In this document: positions 49,530-57,981 of the stretch, piece by piece | Layout of the letters: every line of letters begins with the position of its first letter | Position numbering within the stretch: position 1 is the first letter of the stretch | DNA from: an uncultured Oscillospiraceae bacterium | Lineage (GTDB): Bacteria > Bacillota > Clostridia > Oscillospirales > Oscillospiraceae | Direction of reading: 5' to 3' | NCBI GenBank assembly: GCA_934636655.1 | Contig: CAKUAS010000007.1 | Coordinates: 1 to 64,000 of the forward strand | DNA length: 64,000 bases | Notes under the pieces: generated by a model | Databases searched by the model: none | Seen by the model: the letters and a program-made list of their open reading frames with translations, nothing else | Told to the model about the DNA's origin: nothing | Translations under genes and position numbers: made by a program

Positions 49530-50369
49530 TCACAGACTTGCGCTTTTTCGCCGCGTGGCGTGACAGCTTATATTGACCGCGACCGGCAGTCCGGCGACAT
49601 GCGTCGGCATGCTCTCTATGAGCACGGCCAGCGCCGTTGTTTTTCCGCCGAAGCCCTGCGGCCCTATGCCGAGGGCATTTATGCCGTCAAGCAGTTCCTT
49701 TTCAAGCGCGGCATAATACTCGTCGGAGTTTGGCTTGTCAAGCGAGCGCAACAGCGCATGCTTCGCAAGGTATGCTGCCTTATCAAAGCTGCCGCCGATA
49801 CCGACACCGACGATTATCGGAGGACATGGATTCGCTCCGGCCTTTTCGACCGTTTCCAGAATGAAGCGCTTCACACCCTCAACGCCGTCGGCGGGCTTGA
49901 GCATCTTGAGGGCACTCATATTTTCGCTGCCGAAGCCCTTAGGCATAACGGTTATGTGTACATCTTCGCCCTGTATAAGCTTCAAGCTCAGAAGCGCCGG
50001 AGTGTTATCTCCGGTGTTCACTCTGCGCAGCGGATCGCACACAACGCTTTTTCGCAGATAGCCCTCACCGTAGCCGCGGCGAACTCCGTTGTTGACCGCT
50101 TCTTCAAGGCTGCCGGCAATGTGAACCTCCTGGCCGAGCTCAAGAAAAACGCAGGCCATGCCGGTATCCTGGCACACTGGAAGCGTTTTTTCCGCCGCAA
50201 TGCGGACATTGTCGCCCAAAAGCGAGAGTATGCGTTTTGCCCCGTCCCACGGTTCTTCGATTTCAGCACGCTCAATGGCGCTTATAACGTCGTCCGGCAG
50301 GCTGAGGTTTGCTTCGATACACAGCCGCGCGACGGTATCTTCAATTAGTTTTGCATCTATATTTCTCAT
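49530..50369 (-). CDS. Fumarate hydratase class I, alpha subunit (N-terminal type)
   Basis: The 279-residue protein has the 4Fe-4S ligand motifs of the class I fumarase N-terminal half: LPVCQDTGMACVF, GFGSENMS and GVGIGGSFDKA. It is the first gene of the operon alpha-beta-malic enzyme-deacetylase. I prefer ATG 50369, because GGAGC lies 5 bases upstream; an ATG at 50381 has no site. Confidence 0.93.
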   Translation of the reverse strand: MRNIDAKLIEDTVARLCIEANLSLPDDVISAIERAEIEEPWDGAKRILSLLGDNVRIAAEKTLPVCQDTGMACVFLELGQEVHIAGSLEEAVNNGVRRGYGEGYLRKSVVCDPLRRVNTGDNTPALLSLKLIQGEDVHITVMPKGFGSENMSALKMLKPADGVEGVKRFILETVEKAGANPCPPIIVGVGIGGSFDKAAYLAKHALLRSLDKPNSDEYYAALEKELLDGINALGIGPQGFGGKTTALAVLIESMPTHVAGLPVAVNISCHATRRKSASL

Positions 50370-50408
50370 GCTTTGCTCCATGTTTTTATTTCACGGCAAT
50401 TATAAACA

Positions 50409-50445
50409 AAAATAAAGCGAGCGTCAACGACCCTCGCTTTATTTT
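50409..50445 (-). terminator. Terminator upstream of fumarase operon
   Basis: AAAATAAAGCGAG pairs with CTCGCTTTATTTT (50409-50421 with 50433-50445), with T-rich ends in both directions. It closes the minus-strand remnant region 50446-50741 and may insulate the fumarase operon. Confidence 0.8.
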
Positions 50446-50741
50446 ACCTGTACGCCTCAAACATTTTGCCGAACGGAGTGCTCAATTCCGCCCGACGCCG
50501 CGTTTTCGGCGCGCGCTATTTAGTTTCGCAGATGACGCTGCGGACAGTCTGCGTCAGTCCCCCCGCATCAATTCCGAAACAGGTCTTGCCAAACGCACCG
50601 CGCCGCGATCTCAAGATCGGGAAGCAGATACTCCGATGTGGGCCCGGCGTATCACGATCCCGAGAAAGTACCGCAAATGCGAATGGCGGCTATCTCAATA
50701 ATAGGTCAGGCTCGCACCCTCCCAATAAATGAAATACAGTA
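50446..50741 (-). other. Gene remnants, no intact gene
   Basis: Short protein-like stretches occur on the minus strand without starts: one reading FGIDAGGLTQTVRSVICETK then TAG, and one reading APKTRRRAELSTPFGKMFEAYR and ending at the terminator. They look like the tails of two lost genes. Nothing here forms a complete gene. Confidence 0.35.
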
Positions 50742-51245
50742 TCAGTGCTCTGCACACCATTTAACGATGTCGTCAACGCACCAGCAGGGCGGCTCGCCAA
50801 CACCTGTGGAGGCCATCTTGTAGGTCGCCTTCTGCGCGTCGGTAAGATCGGTCTTGCCCTCAAAACGTGCTGCGATCTCCTTGTTCTTGATCTTCATGAT
50901 AAATCTGAAGTGCGGCGGCAGCTTGTTGAGGTCAAAGGCCCCCTGACGCGTGAAGAGAGGAACATCGGGGCTTATGGCGTTCTTCTTGCGGCCAACTTCC
51001 TCGCTCTTTGCGGAAGCCGGGCTCATGCCGACCTGAACGACGGCGCCGATATCGTACTTCTTCGCGGCCTTGTCATAGCCCATTATCTTGCCGGCGAACA
51101 GCCAGCCGACGAAAATAATTTTCGTATCGGCAGGGATGTACTCTTTGCCGAGAGGGAATGCCGGAATGTGCAGGCGTGCCGAGAGAAGCTCTGCGTATCT
51201 TTTGCAGGAACCGGTCGTGGACTTATAAACTATTGCGCTGAACAT
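50742..51245 (-). CDS. Flavodoxin-domain protein
   Basis: The 167-residue protein starts IVYKSTTGSCKRYAELLSARL, a flavodoxin-type phosphate loop (T-T-G-S-C), followed by IIFVGWLFAGKIMGYDKA and a C-terminal CWCVDD. It resembles the clostridial flavodoxin_5-like family and probably binds FMN. ATG 51245 follows AGGGGG; an upstream start at 51293 lacks a site. It is monocistronic. Confidence 0.75.
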   Translation of the reverse strand: MFSAIVYKSTTGSCKRYAELLSARLHIPAFPLGKEYIPADTKIIFVGWLFAGKIMGYDKAAKKYDIGAVVQVGMSPASAKSEEVGRKKNAISPDVPLFTRQGAFDLNKLPPHFRFIMKIKNKEIAARFEGKTDLTDAQKATYKMASTGVGEPPCWCVDDIVKWCAEH

Positions 51246-51424
51246 AAAACTATACCCCCTGTATGTTTTTTTAATTTGAATATAGGATATCACAAGTGCT
51301 TGTCAAATTCAAGACTGATAAGCGCAGGAAAGTGTCAATTTGGTAAAATTTTTTCAGCTGCGAATAATCCGGCGAGCCGCGCAGATAATAATAACGGACA
51401 AAATTTATATGGGAGGTTAAATAA

Positions 51425-51598
51425 ATGACACCTAAAGAACTATTGTATATCGAAGACGCACTCGGCCATACGAAGTTTCTCATGACTCAGTGCAGTCTGG
51501 CCGCAAACCAGCTCACCGATCCTGAGCTCAAACGTCAGGTACAGCAGCTCATCAACGGAAACCAGAAGCTGTTTACGCAGTTTTACAATCTTGTCTGA
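51425..51598 (+). CDS. Small spore-coat-associated protein
   Basis: The 57-residue helical protein (MTPKELLYIEDALGHTKFLM at the start, QLINGNQKLFTQFYNLV at the end) is encoded 12 bases before a CotF-family coat gene, with GGGAGG upstream. The pattern matches the short partner found with CotF genes in Clostridia. It has no signal peptide. A role in the spore coat is inferred from the neighbour and the small-helical-protein type. Confidence 0.75.
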   Translation: MTPKELLYIEDALGHTKFLMTQCSLAANQLTDPELKRQVQQLINGNQKLFTQFYNLV

Positions 51599-51610
51599 GG
51601 AGGATTTAGT

Positions 51611-51862
51611 ATGAACGACAGAGACATCATGGAGAACCTGCTGCTTACGACCAAGGGTGTGTGCGACCTTTTCATGCACGGCGCTATCGAATCAAGCACC
51701 GCAAATGTTCATCAGGCGTTCTGTTCCGCCCTCGGCGACAGCCTGAGCATGCAGGACAGCATTTACAAGGAAATGTCCGGCCACGGCTGGTATTCCTCCG
51801 AGCAGGCGCAGCAGCAGCGAATAGATCAGGTAAAGCAGAAATTCTCTGCTCCGCAGGGATAA
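51611..51862 (+). CDS. CotF-family spore coat protein
   Basis: The 83-residue protein has the CotF domain pattern LLLTTKGVCDLFMHGAIESS, followed by amphipathic helices and a Gln-rich end. CotF-type proteins assemble in the outer layers of the spore. ATG 51611 follows AGGAGG. It forms an operon with the 57-residue protein and ends at a terminator. Confidence 0.88.
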   Translation: MNDRDIMENLLLTTKGVCDLFMHGAIESSTANVHQAFCSALGDSLSMQDSIYKEMSGHGWYSSEQAQQQRIDQVKQKFSAPQG

Positions 51863-51866
51863 TATA

Positions 51867-51892
51867 AAACCGCAGGTAAGATCCTGCGGTTT
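51867..51892. terminator. Bidirectional terminator
   Basis: A 10-bp stem (51867-51876 with 51883-51892) separates the coat operon and the convergent AraC gene. Confidence 0.85.
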
Positions 51893-51900
51893 ACATAATT

Positions 51901-52749
51901 CTATTGCTTTTTAATTCTACCGGGGCTGACGCGGAAAGTTTTCGTAAAGGCGCGGTGGAAGGCCGAATAGTCGGAAAAGCCGCATTCGGCAGCGGCGGCC
52001 GAAGCGCTCATCCCCTCGCGGATAAGGCGCGCGGCGAGAACGAGACGCTTTTGCCTTATATAATTATGTACCGTGCAGCCGGTCTGAGCTTTAAACAAAC
52101 GCATGAAATGGTAGCGGCTCATGAAACACATGGCGGCCATATCGTCGATGTTCAGCTCCCGTGTGAGATTTTCGTTTATATATGACAGCGCAGGGGCTAT
52201 CTTTCCGTCCTGTTCGGCAGCATCATTCTTATTGCTGTTGTCGCTGAGCATGATTCGGTTTATCAATACCAGAAGCTGTACGAGCATCGTCCCGCGCAGC
52301 AGCTGAGCGCCAAAAAGTTCATCGCCCTGCGTATCCTCGAGTCGGTGCAGCGCGTCCTTCAGCAGCTCAACACTGTCTGCGTTCGGGCGCATCAGACAAT
52401 AGCGCCGCTTTTCGGCAGCGGCAAAACAGTCCATAAGACCTGCCTCGGGCGCAAAACGTTCTACATACGCAGAGTCAAGATATATTATTATTCGCTCATA
52501 CGGTACGGATAGATCTATAGCCGCCTTATGGATCATATGATGGCGCACAAGGAGGATATCCCACGGTTCGAGCCTATAGGTCGTACCCTCAACGGTGTAG
52601 TCGACCTTTCCCGAGATCAGGATGACGAGCTTGTCAAACTCATGAAAGTGGAAATCCTTTTCCTGCCCGGAGCTGTCCTTTAAATGAAAAAGTCGGAAAT
52701 CCTCGTTGAGATAGCCGTCGTTTGAGTATTTGTACCGTTCTGTCATCAT
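51901..52749 (-). CDS. AraC-family transcriptional regulator with cupin domain
   Basis: The 282-residue protein has an N-terminal cupin (FHEFDKLVILISGKVDYTVEG, about residues 30-90) and a C-terminal double HTH (about 185-280: LNIDDMAAMCFMSRYHFMRLFK, CGFSDYSAFHRAFTKTFRVSP). It is an effector-binding activator. It is divergent from the DAACS symporter gene, with 129 bases between them, so the transporter is the probable target. The stop is TAG. ATG 52749 follows GGGAGC. Confidence 0.88.
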   Translation of the reverse strand: MMTERYKYSNDGYLNEDFRLFHLKDSSGQEKDFHFHEFDKLVILISGKVDYTVEGTTYRLEPWDILLVRHHMIHKAAIDLSVPYERIIIYLDSAYVERFAPEAGLMDCFAAAEKRRYCLMRPNADSVELLKDALHRLEDTQGDELFGAQLLRGTMLVQLLVLINRIMLSDNSNKNDAAEQDGKIAPALSYINENLTRELNIDDMAAMCFMSRYHFMRLFKAQTGCTVHNYIRQKRLVLAARLIREGMSASAAAAECGFSDYSAFHRAFTKTFRVSPGRIKKQ

Positions 52750-52878
52750 AATGCTCCCAAAATGTTTTCGTCAAAGATTATATAGCACTTTTTGCAATGT
52801 TTCAAGCACCATTATCAATTTACTTTGCAAATACATGCGAATATAATTTTCTCAGAAAAACTTTTAAGGAGTTAGGTC

Positions 52879-54174
52879 ATGGCAAAGAAGAAATCATTTT
52901 TCAGTACTTACGGATTTATAATATTCATGCTGGCCGGTATCATCGGCGGCTGCATTGTCGGCGCACTCAATCCTGTGGTAAAGGACGCGTCCGGCGAGGT
53001 CATCTTCAAGGGTGCCACCGTCCTTGAACCTATCGGAACGGTTTTCATAAACCTCATGTTCTGCGTCGTCGTTCCCATGGTTTTCTGCTCTATAGCATCG
53101 GCTATCGCAAACATGTCCAGTGCAAAGCGCGCGGGAAAGGTCATGGGCATCACCATCGGCACATTTTTCGTAACGGCGGCGATCGCAGCTGTTATCATGT
53201 ACGTCATCGTGCGTATCTTCCCCATCGTCTCCGGCGATTACACCGTTGTCGAGGGCGAGGTCGGCACAACGCTGAGCGTGACCGATATGATCATAAACTT
53301 CTTCACTAAACCCGACTTCGGCGAACTGTGGAGCCGCAAAGCTATTCTGCCGCTCATCATCGCAGCCGTGTTCTTCGGCTTCGGCATTCAGATGACCGGC
53401 GGCAAGGACAGCATGGTCGCGAAGTTCCTCGACAACCTTACCGCCGTTCTCATGAACGTCGTAAAGATCATCACCTACTACGCTCCCATCGGCTTCTTCG
53501 GCTTCTTTGCATATCTCGTTGCGACCTACGGTCCCGACCTCATCGGCGACTACAGCCGCACGCTCATCATCTACTATGTACTGTGCTTTGCATACATGTT
53601 CGTCTTCTTCCCGATCTACGCCCGCTTCGGCGGCGGCAAGGGCGGTGCGAAGGTCATGTGGAAGCACCTGTTCCGCCCGGCGGCAGTATCCTTCGGCACC
53701 TGCTCCTCTGTAGCTACCATCCCCACAAACCTTGAGGTCGCAGAGGAGACCGGCATCTCCAAGGAGGTCTCGAACATCGTCGTTCCTCTGGGTGCAACGA
53801 TGCACATGGACGGCTCGGCAATGAGCGCCATTATAAAGGTCGCGTTCCTGTTCGGCATATTCGGCATGGACTTCGGCACGGGTCAGGCGATTCTGGCTAT
53901 TATCGTCGCGGTGTTCTCCTCCGTCGCAATGAGCGGCATCCCCGGCGGCGGCGGTACGGGCGAGCTGGTGCTGTGCACCCTGTTCTTCCCCGATCAGCTT
54001 GCGATCGCATTCCCCATCGCGCTGGCCATCGGCAACCTCGTCGATCCTCCCGCAACGATGGTAAACGCGGCAGGCGACTACGTCGCATCCTTCATCGTCG
54101 AGCGCTTTGTCAACGGCAAGGATTGGCTTCAGAAGAAGCTTTCGAAGGACGCGGCAAAGGAAATCGAAGCATAA
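52879..54174 (+). CDS. DAACS-family dicarboxylate/amino acid:cation symporter
   Basis: The 431-residue protein has eight membrane helices and two reentrant loops: FGTCSSVATIPTN (HP1), the unwound TM7 GATMHMDGSAM (NMDG-like), SGIPGGGGTGEL (HP2) and a TM8 IGNLVDPPATMVNAAGD with the substrate-coordinating Asp/Asn. It should import glutamate, aspartate, serine or a C4-dicarboxylate with sodium or protons. ATG 52879 follows AAGGAG. It is divergent from an AraC regulator. Confidence 0.92.
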   Translation: MAKKKSFFSTYGFIIFMLAGIIGGCIVGALNPVVKDASGEVIFKGATVLEPIGTVFINLMFCVVVPMVFCSIASAIANMSSAKRAGKVMGITIGTFFVTAAIAAVIMYVIVRIFPIVSGDYTVVEGEVGTTLSVTDMIINFFTKPDFGELWSRKAILPLIIAAVFFGFGIQMTGGKDSMVAKFLDNLTAVLMNVVKIITYYAPIGFFGFFAYLVATYGPDLIGDYSRTLIIYYVLCFAYMFVFFPIYARFGGGKGGAKVMWKHLFRPAAVSFGTCSSVATIPTNLEVAEETGISKEVSNIVVPLGATMHMDGSAMSAIIKVAFLFGIFGMDFGTGQAILAIIVAVFSSVAMSGIPGGGGTGELVLCTLFFPDQLAIAFPIALAIGNLVDPPATMVNAAGDYVASFIVERFVNGKDWLQKKLSKDAAKEIEA

Positions 54175-54192
54175 CATCTCTCCTATATATGC

Positions 54193-54231
54193 AAAGCAGC
54201 CACGCAGAAATATCTGCGTGGCTGCTTTTTT
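54193..54231 (+). terminator. Terminator after symporter gene
   Basis: A 15-bp perfect stem (54193-54207 with 54214-54228) with a 6-nt loop is followed by T6. It also serves the convergent minus-strand operon. Confidence 0.92.
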
Positions 54232-54232
54232 A

Positions 54233-55003
54233 TCAGCTTAACCGCGCTATGCGGTCAAAAACATACGTTCCGTCGTTTAACTCTATCTGCAAAAGATGAT
54301 AGTCGCCTTGAGTCTCGCCGTTTTCCTCTACCTCGCTGCCAGGGATATCGAGCACTATATAGACCGTATTAGCGTTTTCATTATGCGTATTGCTGTCCTC
54401 ATAGATATTTACGATCATCGCGCCGCACTGCGCGGCAAACATGCCTACGACGCGTTCGATCAAGTCGAGATCCGGCTCTATACGCTTTGCATTTTCAATA
54501 CCTTTATAGTCACTGGCGATATACTCACAGCCCAGCAGAAGTCCTGTCTCGTCATCAATAAGGAAGCGCATTTCACAGTTATCGTCGAACATGAGCACTC
54601 TCCACGCCGTGATCGACGGCCGTTCGCCGCTTTGATCGCCTATGAGCATAGGCAGCACAGAGGCAAAGTAGAAGTGGTCAGAATTAACATCCACGCATCT
54701 TGCGCCGAGTGTAAGCAGAAGTTGAGCATATTCTGTCGCTTTTTCACGCACCTGCTCTTCAAGCATATATTTACCGGAGCTGAGCTCCGATTCGTATAGA
54801 TATGCCGATGATATGAGCTCGTATTTTTCAGCAACGCTCACGCTGCCTCGGCCGTTGAGGCCGAGTGAGGCGACGGCATCTGTAAGGCTCTCTGTTTTAT
54901 TCAAAACTGCGCTGTCCTGAACGTTTGCGGTCACAAGCGGTATTCCGAGTCCGATACACACGGCGAAGATAATTGAGCAGATAACGGTTACGTTCTTTTT
55001 CAT
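54233..55003 (-). CDS. Hypothetical exported/membrane-anchored protein of a two-component operon
   Basis: The 256-residue protein has an N-terminal hydrophobic helix (residues 4-26, possible signal anchor) and a mixed alpha/beta extracytoplasmic part with no family I can name. Its ATG overlaps the kinase stop by 4 bases (ATGA), so it is the third gene of the operon response regulator-kinase-this gene. Like YycH/YycI proteins in WalRK operons, it might modulate the kinase from outside the membrane; this is inferred from position and topology only. Confidence 0.75.
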   Translation of the reverse strand: MKKNVTVICSIIFAVCIGLGIPLVTANVQDSAVLNKTESLTDAVASLGLNGRGSVSVAEKYELISSAYLYESELSSGKYMLEEQVREKATEYAQLLLTLGARCVDVNSDHFYFASVLPMLIGDQSGERPSITAWRVLMFDDNCEMRFLIDDETGLLLGCEYIASDYKGIENAKRIEPDLDLIERVVGMFAAQCGAMIVNIYEDSNTHNENANTVYIVLDIPGSEVEENGETQGDYHLLQIELNDGTYVFDRIARLS

Positions 55004-56382
55004 ACCGCACCTCCGTTCAGATAAACTGTCACGCATGCGCCGCCCTCGGGGCAGTTTTCAAACTCTATGCTGCCGCCGTGAAGACGCGCGATATCGCTGC
55101 AAAGCGAAAGGCCGAGCCCAACGCCGCCCTGTGCGCGCGAGCGCGACTTATCGGCTCTGTAAAATGCCTCTGTCAGGTGCGCCATTGCATCCGGCGGTAT
55201 GCCCGGACCGTTATCGCGCACGCGTATTATGCAGCCCGTTTCCGTAAGCTGAGACGACACACGGATAAGCCCGCCGAGGCCTATTGCCTTGCGTGCATTA
55301 TCGAGAAGATTAAAAAGCAGCGATTTAAAGAGCTCGGGTTCGAGCATGCACTCCCCCTCCTCGCCCGAGCACTCGATGCCGATATCGCTTTTTGCATACA
55401 CCGGGCGGAGATAGTCCGCCGTTCGGCAGATAAGCTCGCTTGGCGAAACCGGCTTCAGTTCAAGCTCGGTGTTTCTGAGGACTATGATGTCCAAAAGCTT
55501 CAGAGACAGGCTCTCGAGACGCTTACCTTCGGAGAATATATAATTCACTGCCGCGGCCTGCTCCTCGTCGCTTAACGACTGCGTGCGCATGAGGTCGGCG
55601 TAGCCGATTATGGAGGTCATGGGCGTTTTCATCTCGTGCGCAAAGCTGCCCATAAACTCCTCCTGACGGTGCATTGCGTCGTGCAGCTCGGCAACATTTT
55701 CCTCAAGCTTCTGCGCCATGGCATCAAAGCTCTCGGACAACTCACCAATTTCGTCGTGAGTCCTGATATCCGCCCTGTACGAAAGCTCTCCCTCGGCGAG
55801 CTTTTTTGTCGCACCGGTGAGCTTATCCAGGGGCTTTGTAAGCCACAGCGATATGACATATGACAGCGCAGCCCCGACGACGATCGTTGCTGCGAATATA
55901 AGCGCGTAGGTCTTATACTGCACACTCCGCATGGTGAAAACATCTGATATATCATAAAACGCGATAAACGTAAGCGGCGTCGATTCCGTGCCGATAGTGC
56001 TGCTGAGCTTATAGTAGCGCTTGCCGTCGGCTGTGGTCTCTATGCTTATACCGACCTTTTTCGCGTCGGAGGAAAGCTCGGCATTCCCTGTCGTATATGC
56101 CAGTTCATCTCCGGACAGCAGACGTATCGCAGCAAAATTCGTCATGCCCATGCCGTCCATCTCCTTGAGGATACCCGCAATATCCGATGTATTCGGCATC
56201 GTGCTTATGCTGTTTACCATTTCTATCGTGCGGATAAGAAAGCGATATGAGTCCTCGGCCGCGGCCTTTTCCTGAGAAAGCGCCGAGGCAAATGAGCTTC
56301 CTATCATAATGCTCCCACCTATGCCAAAGGAAAGGGACAATAGCCATATCATGCACAGCGTGATCTTCAGGCGAAATTTCAT
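55000..56382 (-). CDS. Sensor histidine kinase
   Basis: The 460-residue protein has two membrane helices (about 8-30 and 155-178) enclosing an extracellular sensor, a HAMP domain (about 178-232), a HisKA domain with FAHEMKTPMTSIIG, and HATPase_c with LLDNARKAIG, DNGPGIPP and GGVGLGLS. It forms a pair with the response regulator one base upstream. The stimulus is unknown. Confidence 0.95.
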   Translation of the reverse strand: MKFRLKITLCMIWLLSLSFGIGGSIMIGSSFASALSQEKAAAEDSYRFLIRTIEMVNSISTMPNTSDIAGILKEMDGMGMTNFAAIRLLSGDELAYTTGNAELSSDAKKVGISIETTADGKRYYKLSSTIGTESTPLTFIAFYDISDVFTMRSVQYKTYALIFAATIVVGAALSYVISLWLTKPLDKLTGATKKLAEGELSYRADIRTHDEIGELSESFDAMAQKLEENVAELHDAMHRQEEFMGSFAHEMKTPMTSIIGYADLMRTQSLSDEEQAAAVNYIFSEGKRLESLSLKLLDIIVLRNTELELKPVSPSELICRTADYLRPVYAKSDIGIECSGEEGECMLEPELFKSLLFNLLDNARKAIGLGGLIRVSSQLTETGCIIRVRDNGPGIPPDAMAHLTEAFYRADKSRSRAQGGVGLGLSLCSDIARLHGGSIEFENCPEGGACVTVYLNGGAV

Positions 56383-56383
56383 C

Positions 56384-57037
56384 CTATTCCTCCAAACGGT
56401 AGCCGACCTTGTTTACAGCGACAAGCTTATGCTCCCAGCCGACTTTTTTGCGCATGCGCTGGACGTGGATATCCACGGTCTTTGAGCCGCAGACATAGTC
56501 CCCGCCCCATACGCGCTCGTATATCGTCTCGCGGTAGAGCGCCGTACCGGGGTTTCGCGCAAACAGCAGCAGAATGTCGTACTCCTTGCGCGTGAGCGGC
56601 ACGACCTCGTTATTGCGTACGACCTGCATGGCGTCGGTATCTATGGTGAGGTCGCCGACAGTTATGATGCTGTCCTTTTTATTATACCTGCGCAGGACGA
56701 CATCAACGCGCGCCTGAAGCTCAAGTACCTCAAAGGGCTTTACGATGTAATCCTCCGCGCCCATGCGCAGGCCGCGCACGCGGTCGTTCACCGCGCCCTT
56801 GGCGGTTATGAATATCACCGGCACGCCCAATGGCTTTATATACTCCAAAAGTTCAAAGCCGTCGACCTCCGGCAGCATGACATCAAGCAGCACAAGGTCA
56901 TACGCGTTTTCGTCGAACATGTCGGCCCCCGTCATGCCGTCGTAGGCGCAGTCGCAGCTGTAGCCCAGCTTGCCGAGGCTGAGCTTTATCAGATCGGATA
57001 TGGGTTTTTCATCTTCGACAACGAGAATTCTAATCAT
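56384..57037 (-). CDS. OmpR/PhoB-family response regulator
   Basis: The 217-residue protein has a receiver domain (residues 1-115; VVEDEKP acidic pair, LLDVMLPEVDG with phospho-Asp, ITAKG, KPFE) and a winged-helix DNA-binding domain (about 125-217: TRKEYDILLLFARNPG, VDIHVQRMRKKVG). It is the first gene of the three-gene operon. ATG 57037 follows GGGTGAT; nearby in-frame starts at 57043/57046 are too close to that site. Confidence 0.94.
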   Translation of the reverse strand: MIRILVVEDEKPISDLIKLSLGKLGYSCDCAYDGMTGADMFDENAYDLVLLDVMLPEVDGFELLEYIKPLGVPVIFITAKGAVNDRVRGLRMGAEDYIVKPFEVLELQARVDVVLRRYNKKDSIITVGDLTIDTDAMQVVRNNEVVPLTRKEYDILLLFARNPGTALYRETIYERVWGGDYVCGSKTVDIHVQRMRKKVGWEHKLVAVNKVGYRLEE

Positions 57038-57086
57038 TTTCATCACCCGCCGTATGTATCATAACACATTTCGGCATCATAGCGGC

Positions 57087-57116
57087 AAAAAAGCACGGCC
57101 TTTAGCCGTGCTTTTT
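57087..57116 (-). terminator. Terminator overlapping the stop codon of the DMT gene
   Basis: AAAAAGCACGGC (to 57099) pairs with GCCGTGCTTTTT (57105-57116). The TAA of the transporter gene (57102-57104) lies in the loop. Its last four codons form the stem. Confidence 0.88.
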
Positions 57117-57977
57117 AAGAAATTTCAGTTTTGTTTCGCTCGTTATGATGGCGAAAAAGATTAGGCAGAAGCCGAGAGCGATATTGAACGTCAGCACCTC
57201 TTCGCCGAGAATAACGGATATCGCCGTTCCAAAGACGGACTCAAGCGTCAATATGACGGCAGCCTGAGACGGCGGCGTGTACTTCTGTCCGATGGTCTGA
57301 AGGAAGAAGCACAGTCCGGTGCAGATAAAGGTCATATACGCTATGCTCCACCATGTGCCGGTCGGGATATCATGCGGCACGGGCTCAAATATCGCAGCGC
57401 CTATAAGGCAGATAACGCTGCCGGTCGCAAACTGGATCATAGTTACAAGGAGCGGATCGCGCTCTTCAACAGAACGCGCCGTTACGATGATATGCAGACC
57501 GTAAAACAGGCCGCAGCAGATCGTGAGTATATCGCCGATATTTACGCTCAGGTCGTTATTAAGGCACACAAAGCCCATGCCGATAAGGCAGACGAAGGCC
57601 GCGATTATATTATACCTGTCGGGCTTTTTGTGCGCTATCGCCCAATACAGGAACGGAACAAGGATGCAGTATGTCGCCGTCAGGAACGCGTTTTTGCCCG
57701 GTGTCGTATACACAAGGCCGTAGGTCTGAACTATATAGGCAAGCGCAAGGCATGTTCCCATGAGCATGCCGCCCTTTATATAGCCCCTGTCTATCTTTTT
57801 AAGGCGCGGCAGACAGGCTATGAACATCATGAGCGCCGCTCCGACAAAGCGGATGGCAAGCACCCACATCGGCGTGATGCTGTCGAGTGCGGACTTCAAA
57901 ATAACAAACGAGCTGCCCCATATGAGCGTTGTGCAGACAAGGCAGACGCGCCCGAGATTTGCTTTGTTGTTCTTCAT
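57102..57977 (-). CDS. EamA/DMT-superfamily transporter
   Basis: The 291-residue protein has ten membrane helices in two EamA repeats (LIWGSSFVILKSALD, RFVGAALMMF; second repeat with LTLESVFGTAISVILGEEVL). It probably exports a metabolite or amino acid. It starts 4 bases after the pcrA stop with no clear ribosome site, so it may be translated by coupling. The terminator is built from its last codons. Confidence 0.88.
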   Translation of the reverse strand: MKNNKANLGRVCLVCTTLIWGSSFVILKSALDSITPMWVLAIRFVGAALMMFIACLPRLKKIDRGYIKGGMLMGTCLALAYIVQTYGLVYTTPGKNAFLTATYCILVPFLYWAIAHKKPDRYNIIAAFVCLIGMGFVCLNNDLSVNIGDILTICCGLFYGLHIIVTARSVEERDPLLVTMIQFATGSVICLIGAAIFEPVPHDIPTGTWWSIAYMTFICTGLCFFLQTIGQKYTPPSQAAVILTLESVFGTAISVILGEEVLTFNIALGFCLIFFAIITSETKLKFLKKHG

Positions 57978-57981
57978 TATT

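Noticed and set aside
52894..54177. 427-codon open frame opposite the DAACS symporter
   Set aside because: Shadow of a GC-biased gene; composition rich in His/Asp/Glu is an antisense artefact.
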